Notes under the pieces: generated by a model
The model's database searches: none
What the model was told of the DNA's origin: nothing
The model's input: only the letters and a program-made list of their open reading frames with translations
NCBI GenBank assembly: GCA_023260355.1
Contig: JALQVJ010000056.1
Coordinates: 1 to 7,271, forward strand
DNA length: 7,271 nt
Origin: Burkholderiaceae bacterium
Lineage (GTDB): Bacteria > Pseudomonadota > Gammaproteobacteria > Burkholderiales > Burkholderiaceae_C
Direction: 5' to 3'
Made by a program: the position numbers and the translations under genes
Shown: positions 1 through 4,728 of the stretch, piece by piece
Position numbering within the stretch: position 1 is the first letter of the stretch
How the letters are laid out: each line of letters starts with the position of its first letter

Positions 1-770
1 CGCGACATGTAGGAGTCGTGAATCATGTTTTGCAGGTACGGGAAGTCAATGCCCTTCGGATTGGCGAACCGAATCACGCAAATGCTCTCGTCTGCAGTGG
101 GAATATCGCGGCTGATGAAGGGGTTCGATGTGTCGACGACGGGGACCCGCTGAAAGTTCACGTGAGTGCGCCCAAACTGGGGCACGATTGTGTTCACATA
201 GTCCGGCATGCGGCGCAAGATCGTGTCGGTCACCGCCTCTTGGCTGTAGCCACGCTGGGTCTTGTCTCGGATCAACTTTTGAATCCACTCCAAATTGATC
301 ACTGGCACAACGCCAATCAACAAGTCCGGGTGCTGGGCGATATCGATGTCGCCCTCGACTGCGGCACCGTGCAAGCCTTCGTAGAACATCAAGTCCGTGC
401 CTTTGGGCAAGTCCTCCCATGGCGTGAATGTCCCGGGGTCTTGTTGGTAGGGTGCAGCCTCTTCCGCATTGTGCAGATACTTGCGAGATTGGCCTCCCCC
501 AGTTTCCCCATACGACTTGAACAAGCCCTCAAGCTCTGCCAGCAAATTGTTGTCGGCTCCGAAGTGGCTGAAGTGGCGGTTGCCGGCAGCCTCGGCTTCG
601 GCTTGGCGCTTGCGCATCTCGAGCCGGTCGTAGCGATGGAAGCTATCTCCCTCGATGATCGCGGCACTCAATCCCTCACGGCGAAAGATGTTTTGGAAGG
701 TTCGCGTGACCGTTGAGGTACCCGCACCAGATGAACCGGTGATCGCGATGATGGGGTGTATCACAGACAT
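1..770 (-). CDS. cbbP: Phosphoribulokinase, class I (3' end outside window)
   Basis: This enzyme phosphorylates ribulose 5-phosphate with ATP to give ribulose 1,5-bisphosphate, the CO2 acceptor of Rubisco, in the cytoplasm. The first 256 residues are visible and open to the left edge; class I bacterial enzymes are about 290 residues, so roughly the last tenth is missing. A P-loop GSSGAGTS lies at residues 12-19. Residues matching the Rhodobacter sphaeroides enzyme at the same numbers are D42, H45, R49, H100, E131, K165, R168, D169 and R173, and R31 and R234, linked to NADH activation there, are also present. The ATG at 770 follows an SD (AGGGA, 777-781) by 6 bases. The gene starts 27 bases after the FBPase stop, so it is in the same operon. 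Also called prkB; the family assignment is very secure. Confidence 0.96.
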   Translation of the reverse strand, partial: MSVIHPIIAITGSSGAGTSTVTRTFQNIFRREGLSAAIIEGDSFHRYDRLEMRKRQAEAEAAGNRHFSHFGADNNLLAELEGLFKSYGETGGGQSRKYLHNAEEAAPYQQDPGTFTPWEDLPKGTDLMFYEGLHGAAVEGDIDIAQHPDLLIGVVPVINLEWIQKLIRDKTQRGYSQEAVTDTILRRMPDYVNTIVPQFGRTHVNFQRVPVVDTSNPFISRDIPTADESICVIRFANPKGIDFPYLQNMIHDSYMS

Positions 771-797
771 GGTTGATCCCTAAATAGAAATGGGTGC

Positions 798-1889
798 TCA
801 GTCGCGAAACAAGGACCGAGGCGCAAACAATGGAGAGTCGTCTATGGGCGCTGCCGCAGGTTCTGTGTGATAGCGCTCGATGCGTTCGACCTCATGGCGC
901 GAGCCAAACACCAAGCCAATGCGCTGGTGCAACGACGTGGGCTGAACCTGCAGCATCGGTACCGAGCCGGTCGAGCAACGCCCGCCCGCTTGCTCCATGA
1001 TGAAGCCAATCGGGTTGGCCTCGTACAACAATCGCAACCGCCCGGGTTTGTTGGGGTCCTTGGTATCTCTGGGGTACATGAAGACGCCTCCGCGAAGCAG
1101 GATGCGATGCGCCTCAGCCACCATGGATGCAATCCAGCGCATATTGAAATCTTTGCCGCGTGCCCCTGTCTTGCCGGCCAAACACTCGTCGACATAGCGC
1201 CGAATTGGAGACTCCCAGAATCGGCTGTTTGATGCATTGATCGCAAATTCTTGGGTGTCCTCAGGCACGGTCATGTCCCGGTGTGTCAACTTGAACTCAC
1301 CCAACATGGGGTCTAGCGTGAAACCATGCACGCCATTGCCCACTGTCAATACGAGCATCGTGACGGGCCCGTAGACGGCATACCCTGCTGCAATTTGTTC
1401 AGCCCCTGCCTGCAAAAAGTCGTCTGAGGTGAGAGGCCGCTCATCGCAAACCACTGCATCCGGTGCACGCAAAATCGAAAAAATGCTGCCCACGGACACA
1501 TTCACGTCGATGTTGCTCGAGCCGTCCAGTGGATCAAACACCAGCAAATAGTTGCCCTTGGGGTATTGTTGAGGCACTGGCAAAGGAACATCCATTTCCT
1601 CCGAGGCAATGCCTGCAATGTTGCCGGCCCACTGCGTTGTGGCAATGAAGATGTCGTTAGAAATGACATCCAGCTTCTTTTGTTCCTCGCCCTGCACGTT
1701 CACGCTGCCGCCGCCCTCATGCGAGCCATACATGCCAGCGAGTTCCCCGTATGCGACTGACTTCGCAATCGCCTTGCACGCGTTGGCCACATCCAGAATC
1801 AAGGCATTCAGTTGGCCGCTTGCCGTCGGAAATCGGCGACGTTCCTCAATCAAAAACTGCGTTAGCGTGGGTCGGTTGGACAAAGGCAT
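798..1889 (-). CDS. cbbF: Class I fructose-1,6-bisphosphatase
   Basis: The enzyme hydrolyses fructose 1,6-bisphosphate to fructose 6-phosphate in the Calvin cycle and gluconeogenesis. The 363-residue product is slightly longer than the typical 330-340. Metal and catalytic motifs are visible: ASEE at 95-98, FDPLDGSSN at 118-126 (D119 and D122), and [13 protein letters not shown] at 281-293 (E290). [15 protein letters not shown] at 65-79 is the conserved N-terminal block. The frame stays open to 2186, but that extension lies inside cbbY in another frame and has no family similarity. The ATG at 1889 is chosen because GGAAG (1896-1900) sits 6 bases upstream and the protein then begins like family members. 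The gene begins 16 bases after the cbbY stop. The symbol cbbF reflects the CO2-fixation context; fbp is the general name, and a second housekeeping copy may exist elsewhere. Confidence 0.96.
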   Translation of the reverse strand: MPLSNRPTLTQFLIEERRRFPTASGQLNALILDVANACKAIAKSVAYGELAGMYGSHEGGGSVNVQGEEQKKLDVISNDIFIATTQWAGNIAGIASEEMDVPLPVPQQYPKGNYLLVFDPLDGSSNIDVNVSVGSIFSILRAPDAVVCDERPLTSDDFLQAGAEQIAAGYAVYGPVTMLVLTVGNGVHGFTLDPMLGEFKLTHRDMTVPEDTQEFAINASNSRFWESPIRRYVDECLAGKTGARGKDFNMRWIASMVAEAHRILLRGGVFMYPRDTKDPNKPGRLRLLYEANPIGFIMEQAGGRCSTGSVPMLQVQPTSLHQRIGLVFGSRHEVERIERYHTEPAAAPIDDSPLFAPRSLFRD

Positions 1890-1905
1890 GGTCGACTTCC
1901 AAAAA

Positions 1906-2610
1906 TCAGTTGAGCCAGGACATGAGTCGAGACAGTTGCACGTCGCCGAGGTCCGGCACGACGCGCAGGGCGCCCGTGAAGTCATGGTGGTTGGTGAATG
2001 AATTGGGGGTAATGACGGTGGCCAAGCCAGCAGCCATCGCGGCGCGCAAGCCGTTCTCTGAGTCTTCGATCGCGACACATTCATCGGGAGACAAGCCCAA
2101 GCGCGAAAGGGTTTGCAAGTACACCTGGGGGTGCGGCTTCTTGTGTGGTGCCGTCGACGCGTCTTCAATGACCGCGAAATGCGCATCCCAATCGTGTCCG
2201 AGATATTGGCGCATCAAAGCGGTGATGTTGACTGGCGAGGTCGTGGTGGCAATGGCCAGCGCGAGACCAGCTTCGCGGGCCTCTTGCATCAGCGCCAGAA
2301 CGCCGGGACGCATCTCGACCGCACCATCTCGCACCGCTTGCTCATAGGCCGCGGTCTTCAATAGGTGCAACCTCTCCACGGTGTCTTGCAGTGCCGTGCC
2401 ATCCATGGATTTCACGTCCGCATTCACCTGATTCCAAAAGTGCAGGATGCGCTCCTTGCCACCGGAGATCGCCAGCAAGTCGCGGTAAACCGATTCGCTC
2501 CACTGCCAAGGAAGACCTTCCGATTCGAACGCCATATTGAACGCCGCCATATGGGCGCGCTCAGTATCGGCAATGGTGCCGTCTACATCGAATATCAGTG
2601 CCTTGATCAT
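1906..2610 (-). CDS. cbbY: CbbY-type HAD phosphatase (xylulose-1,5-bisphosphate phosphatase)
   Basis: This 234-residue HAD-superfamily hydrolase is close in pattern to Rhodobacter CbbY, which dephosphorylates xylulose 1,5-bisphosphate, a misfire product that blocks Rubisco. HAD motif I is FDVDGT at 7-12 (nucleophile D8, acid/base D10), motif II is ATTTS at 121-125, motif III is the lysine of HKKP near 158, and motif IV is IEDSENG at 181-187. GGKERI at 50-55 in the cap domain is characteristic of CbbY and would contact the sugar bisphosphate. The ATG at 2610 is preceded by GGGAGG (2621-2626) with a 10-base spacer; an upstream in-frame ATG at 2646 adds 12 residues unlike the family and has no comparable SD. 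It is the first gene of the run with FBPase and phosphoribulokinase. Phosphoglycolate phosphatase (CbbZ) is the alternative, but the cap motif and neighbours favour CbbY. Confidence 0.88.
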   Translation of the reverse strand: MIKALIFDVDGTIADTERAHMAAFNMAFESEGLPWQWSESVYRDLLAISGGKERILHFWNQVNADVKSMDGTALQDTVERLHLLKTAAYEQAVRDGAVEMRPGVLALMQEAREAGLALAIATTTSPVNITALMRQYLGHDWDAHFAVIEDASTAPHKKPHPQVYLQTLSRLGLSPDECVAIEDSENGLRAAMAAGLATVITPNSFTNHHDFTGALRVVPDLGDVQLSRLMSWLN

Positions 2611-2683
2611 GCTGCGTCTGCCTCCCAAAAGCGACCACCGGGTCACGCTATCGACCTCGAAGCCCTGACTCTAGGGAAGTTAT

Positions 2684-2740
2684 CTATTCAACGCCATTCA
2701 CGAATCGTTGCTATTCACTTAAGTTATTGCTTAATTTAAG
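2684..2740 (-). promoter_or_regulatory. AT-rich control region upstream of cbbY, possible CbbR site
   Basis: Read on the minus strand, this stretch has three copies of TGAATRG (plus-strand 2711-2717, 2694-2700, 2684-2690) with start offsets of 17 and 10 bases. The two proximal copies supply TGA-N7-TGA (2688-2700), which fits the TNA-N7-TNA pattern reported for CbbR, the LysR-type activator of cbb operons. Just upstream is an AT-rich block with CTTAA/TTAAG inverted arms (2718-2722 and 2736-2740). No good sigma-70 -35/-10 pair was found, as might be expected for an activator-dependent promoter. The leader from here to the cbbY ATG is about 75 bases. Role is inferred from position and pattern only. 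Confidence 0.35.
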
Positions 2741-2788
2741 GCCTTGACCGCTGCAGGGCGTAGCCCAACCCGTTCCAGCCCAGGCCAT

Positions 2789-2821
2789 AAAAAAACCGCG
2801 CCACCTTTCGGTTCAGCGCGG
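2789..2821 (-). terminator. Rho-independent terminator of the H-NS family gene
   Basis: On the minus strand CCGCGC (2821-2816) pairs perfectly with GCGCGG (2801-2796); the inner part can add ACC-GAAA-GGT with a stable GNRA-type tetraloop. It is followed directly by seven T (plus-strand A at 2789-2795). It lies 28 bases past the H-NS gene stop, so that gene should end here and the cbb operon must use its own promoter downstream. Confidence 0.88.
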
Positions 2822-2849
2822 CAGGGACTGCGTGAGGCCCGCTGACCAA

Positions 2850-3152
2850 TCAGACGCGATAGGCCTCAACGTCTTTACCAGCGGCCAGCAGCGCACGGAC
2901 CCATTCCGGCTTGCGTCCTTTGCCGCCTGCCCATGTCTCACCATTGGGGCCACGGTAGTTCACAACGGCAGGGGCCTTGGGTGCACGAGACTTTTTGCCT
3001 GCGGACATGCCGAGATCGGCGACGGTGATGCCGTATTCGCGCATTTTTTCCTTGATTTCGCTCACCACCGAAGCCAATTCAGCCTTGCGCGCTTTCTCGG
3101 CTTCTTTCATCAATGCTTCTGCTTGTGCGACGAGCTCTTTATAACTAGACAT
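2850..3152 (-). CDS. H-NS family nucleoid-associated protein
   Basis: A 100-residue DNA-binding protein of the short H-NS family common in Burkholderiales. Residues about 3-40 are rich in A, E and K and predict a coiled-coil oligomerisation segment. A basic, Pro/Ala linker follows (about 52-63). The C-terminal DNA-binding domain spans about 65-98, with YRGPNGETWAGGKGRKPEW at 66-84 holding the AT-hook-like GGKGRKP core that reads the minor groove of AT-rich DNA. Such proteins compact DNA and silence AT-rich or transferred genes. The ATG at 3152 has GAAAGG (3162-3167) upstream. The gene is alone between a terminator-like hairpin upstream and a strong terminator downstream, so it is probably monocistronic. 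These genomes usually carry several paralogues, so no gene symbol is assigned. Confidence 0.93.
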   Translation of the reverse strand: MSSYKELVAQAEALMKEAEKARKAELASVVSEIKEKMREYGITVADLGMSAGKKSRAPKAPAVVNYRGPNGETWAGGKGRKPEWVRALLAAGKDVEAYRV

Positions 3153-3180
3153 ATGAAACTACCTTTCTCGATCGTTGAAA

Positions 3181-3221
3181 AGCGCGATTCTAATTGCATT
3201 TCAAGTGGCCCGTATATGCAA
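3181..3221 (-). promoter_or_regulatory. Candidate promoter/operator of the H-NS family gene
   Basis: On the minus strand TAGAAT (3192-3187) matches the -10 consensus at 5 of 6 positions and would give a transcript starting near 3180, about 28 bases before the ATG. No good -35 is found at 16-18 bases. TTGCAT (3221-3216) and ATGCAA (3199-3194) form 6-bp inverted arms 16 bases apart just upstream, a possible operator; TTGCAT with TGCAAT 17 bases downstream is an alternative promoter pair. The stretch is AT-rich, so autoregulation by H-NS is plausible but not shown. Confidence 0.3.
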
Positions 3222-3239
3222 AAAGGCAATATTTGCCTT
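3220..3239 (-). terminator. Terminator-like hairpin downstream of rluC
   Basis: AAGGCAA (3239-3233 on the minus strand) and TTGCCTT (3229-3223) form a perfect 7-bp stem around a 3-base loop, running into a T tract (plus-strand A at 3220-3224). It begins 14 bases after the rluC stop. The stem is AT-rich for a terminator, so termination may be partial, and it could also act as a protein-binding palindrome for the H-NS gene promoter just below it. Confidence 0.6.
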
Positions 3240-3253
3240 ATCTAGATAATTAG

Positions 3254-4225
3254 TTATTTTGCCCAATTCAAGGACCACGGACGCAATTCATCTGGGACAT
3301 TCGCTGTGATTTCAATCACTTGCGAGTTGACGGGGTGTTGCAGCGTCAAGTGATATGCATGCAAATACATTCTTTTGAACCCGATCTGCTGAAGTGCCTT
3401 ATTCCACACAAAATCACCATATTTGTCATCCCCTGCAATAGGGGTATCAAAATATGACAAATGCACGCGAATTTGGTGGGTACGTCCTGTTTTGATTTTG
3501 ACCTCCAACAAGGTCACCGCATCCCCTCCGTTCGGGATTGAGCCCTGGGCAAGGACACGAACGAGACTGACACTGCGTTGAGATCCATCAATAGGCTGTG
3601 ATACGACTTTGACGCGCCGCTCACCGTTGGGCAGCAAATACTTGAATAGCTCCAAATCCACGACTTTGCGCCGCTCTGGCCATGTGCCTTTCACCAGAGT
3701 GAGATACCTTTTATCGATCGTTCGATTTCTAAATTGATCCTGCAGGTTTTTAAGCACTGAACGCTTTTTAGCAATCAACAAAATGCCGCTTGTATCGCGA
3801 TCCAAACGATGAACCAGTTCAAGCATTCGGGCCTCTGGTCGAGCGCTTCGCAATTGCTCAATCACGCCAAAATTCACACCACTCCCGCCGTGGACAGCAA
3901 TACCTGCGGGTTTGTTGATGGCCAAAAACCCATCGTCCTCGAATAGCACCGGGAACTCAGCGGGAGGGATGCGGGCCTCGCTGAGTTCAGGCGATGGCTG
4001 TGACACACGCACTGGCGGAATGCGAACCACGTCGCCCAGCGTCAACCGCGAGTCGGCTTGGACACGCTTCTTGTTGACGCGCACCTCCCCAGCCCGCACC
4101 AACCGATAAATGTGCGTCTTGGGTACACCTTTGAGCACTTTGGTGAGGTAGTTGTCAACGCGTTGCCCTTCACTGGACTCATCGACCTCTAAAAGCTGGA
4201 CTTGGGGAGCTGTCACGGATTTCAC
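3254..4225 (-). CDS. rluC: 23S rRNA pseudouridine synthase RluC
   Basis: RluC converts uridines 955, 2504 and 2580 (E. coli numbering) of 23S rRNA to pseudouridine. The 323-residue protein has an N-terminal S4 RNA-binding domain (about 20-80, GQRVDNYL to GDVVRIPP), a catalytic RluA-type domain with HRLDRDTSG at 139-147 (D142 the expected catalytic Asp), and GRTHQIRVHL at 247-256. HRLDRDTSG followed by IAKKRS favours RluC over RluD, which has HRLDKDTTG. The start is GTG at 4225; there is no ATG between it and the conserved domain, and the only other candidate nearby is GTG at 4216. No purine-rich SD is visible upstream, only an A/T-rich run. Divergence from rne is the same arrangement as in E. 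coli, which supports the assignment. A hairpin follows the stop codon. Confidence 0.93.
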   Translation of the reverse strand: MKSVTAPQVQLLEVDESSEGQRVDNYLTKVLKGVPKTHIYRLVRAGEVRVNKKRVQADSRLTLGDVVRIPPVRVSQPSPELSEARIPPAEFPVLFEDDGFLAINKPAGIAVHGGSGVNFGVIEQLRSARPEARMLELVHRLDRDTSGILLIAKKRSVLKNLQDQFRNRTIDKRYLTLVKGTWPERRKVVDLELFKYLLPNGERRVKVVSQPIDGSQRSVSLVRVLAQGSIPNGGDAVTLLEVKIKTGRTHQIRVHLSYFDTPIAGDDKYGDFVWNKALQQIGFKRMYLHAYHLTLQHPVNSQVIEITANVPDELRPWSLNWAK

Positions 4226-4252
4226 TTATTTCTATAAGAGCCGTCTATAATA
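4210..4252. promoter_or_regulatory. Divergent rluC/rne promoter region with symmetric -10 element
   Basis: On the plus strand 4246-4251 is a perfect TATAAT, predicting an rne transcript start near 4258; its best -35 is only TTCACT (4221-4226) with a long 19-base spacer. A second plus-strand pair, CTGTCA (4210-4215) and TATAAG (4233-4238) with a 17-base spacer, lies partly inside rluC. The heptamer TATAATA (4246-4252) also reads TATTAT on the minus strand (5 of 6), predicting an rluC start near 4240 and a leader of about 15 bases. The two directions would therefore share one melted region. The exact start sites are inferred. Confidence 0.55.
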
Positions 4253-4258
4253 AGCGCG

Positions 4259-4345
4259 CACCGGACCTTGCACGAAATGAACTGCATTGCCTAATTCAGG
4301 GTGTTGTCTTTTTGGTTATCCCTGATGTCGCAACCCAGTCCGGTG
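4259..4345 (+). other. Leader domain 1: long-range stem at the predicted 5' end
   Basis: CACCGGAC (4259-4266) pairs perfectly with GTCCGGTG (4338-4345). The stem can continue inward with TTGC (4268-4271) to GCAA (4330-4333), and a separate hairpin TCAGGG/CCCTGA (4296-4301 with 4320-4325) sits inside with a U-rich loop. The outer arm begins one base after the +1 predicted from TATAAT. An alternative, CCAGTC (4335-4340) with GACTGG (4364-4369), would compete with the closing stem. Confidence 0.55.
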
Positions 4346-4418
4346 AACAAGTGGCCTGTGGTTGACTGGTGACCTTGGTGTACCCCCGCAAAATGAAGTG
4401 TTGAAAATGGGCGCGCCG

Positions 4419-4432
4419 AGGTGACCTCACCT
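4419..4432 (+). other. Leader hairpin AGGTGA-CC-TCACCT
   Basis: A perfect 6-bp inverted repeat with a 2-base centre; as RNA it would form a 5-bp stem with a 4-base loop plus a G-U pair below. It is short and could be incidental within the leader. Confidence 0.35.
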
Positions 4433-4475
4433 TGCCTCTTGACGGTAAACGCTGAATCCATTGACGGAATTTTTC

Positions 4476-4510
4476 AAAGCAGCCTGCGGCGATGACGCCT
4501 CGGCTGCTTT
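4476..4510 (+). other. Leader hairpin with perfect 9-bp stem
   Basis: AAAGCAGCC (4476-4484) is perfectly complementary to GGCTGCTTT (4502-4510). Inside, GGCG-ATGA-CGCC (4488-4499) adds 4 bp with a 4-base loop, separated by a small internal loop. The 3' side ends in TTTC, so it resembles a weak intrinsic terminator or attenuator, or a stable processing-control hairpin. The 3' part of its inner arm, TGACGCC (4493-4499), is also perfectly complementary to GGCGTCA at 4542-4548. Confidence 0.6.
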
Positions 4511-4583
4511 CGGTTGGACGAATTGACCCTGATGCCCACCTGGCGTCACGGCTTTCACCACCACGTGCCCCTGCACGGAACCA

Positions 4584-4620
4584 GGCCTTGAGTCGGCAGC
4601 GATCTGCGCTGCGAAAGGCC
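4584..4620 (+). other. Two-tier leader hairpin
   Basis: The outer arms GGCCTT (4584-4589) and AAGGCC (4615-4620) enclose the perfect inner stem GCAGCG (4596-4601) with CGCTGC (4607-4612) around loop ATCTG, with an asymmetric internal loop of 6 and 2 bases between the tiers. All 12 pairs are Watson-Crick. Confidence 0.55.
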
Positions 4621-4644
4621 CCGTTCTGAGTGCGCTCCAGGCAG

Positions 4645-4722
4645 TTCCTCCCTTCGTTCACGTGTGCCGCCAAAAGCCAGGCTTGATGCCCGATACCGGG
4701 CGGCTGATTTGAACGAGAGGAA
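4645..4722 (+). promoter_or_regulatory. Predicted helix masking the rne ribosome binding site
   Basis: The rne SD is GAGAGG (4715-4720), 8 bases before the ATG. The 13 bases TGAACGAGAGGAA (4710-4722) are fully complementary to TTCCTC (4645-4650) plus TCGTTCA (4654-4660), leaving only CCT (4651-4653) as a bulge. This would bury the whole SD while leaving the ATG outside. The enclosed 49 bases can fold as GCCCG-ATAC-CGGGC (4688-4701), or as GCCGCC/GGCGGC (4666-4671 with 4699-4704) around AAGC-CAG-GCTT (4674-4684). Confidence 0.6.
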
Positions 4723-4728
4723 TGCATC

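Larger units (their letters stand above)
4258..4728 (+). ncRNA. Long structured 5' leader of rne mRNA
   Basis: About 470 bases between the predicted transcript start and the rne ATG contain no convincing coding region on either strand but many inverted repeats: the 4259-4345 closing stem, hairpins at 4419-4432, 4476-4510, 4564-4577 (CGTGC/GCACG, loop CCCT), 4584-4620 and 4688-4701, and an SD-masking helix at 4645-4722. In E. coli the rne leader is 361 bases and its hairpins let RNase E reduce its own mRNA; a comparable role is the natural reading here, by inference. The sequence is not recognisably the enterobacterial leader. The main structural elements are listed separately. Confidence 0.6.

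Noticed and set aside
18..716. 232-codon plus-strand frame at the left edge
   Set aside because: Antisense shadow of phosphoribulokinase, whose catalytic residues match at expected numbers throughout.
1890..2186. N-terminal extension of the FBPase frame by 99 codons
   Set aside because: It overlaps cbbY in another frame, resembles no FBPase, and a proper ATG with SD exists at 1889.
2663..2676. CCCT-N6-AGGG inverted repeat upstream of cbbY
   Set aside because: Only 4 bp of pairing, with no T tract or conserved motif; too weak to call.
4325..4372. 15-codon frame in the rne leader (MSQPSPVNKWPVVDW) as a possible leader peptide
   Set aside because: No SD before its ATG and the start lies in the 3' arm of a hairpin; it would be interesting only if translated, since translation would open the 4338-4345 arm.
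4410..4417. 8-base palindrome GGCGCGCC in the leader
   Set aside because: Short GC palindrome with no loop and no associated signal; no function can be supported.
4368..4427. Direct repeat GGTGACCT at 4368-4375 and 4420-4427
   Set aside because: Eight bases only, with no wider similarity around the copies; likely chance within the leader.
4439..4467. Two TTGACGG copies 22 bases apart as -35 boxes of further rne promoters
   Set aside because: No acceptable -10 sequence lies 16-18 bases downstream of either copy.
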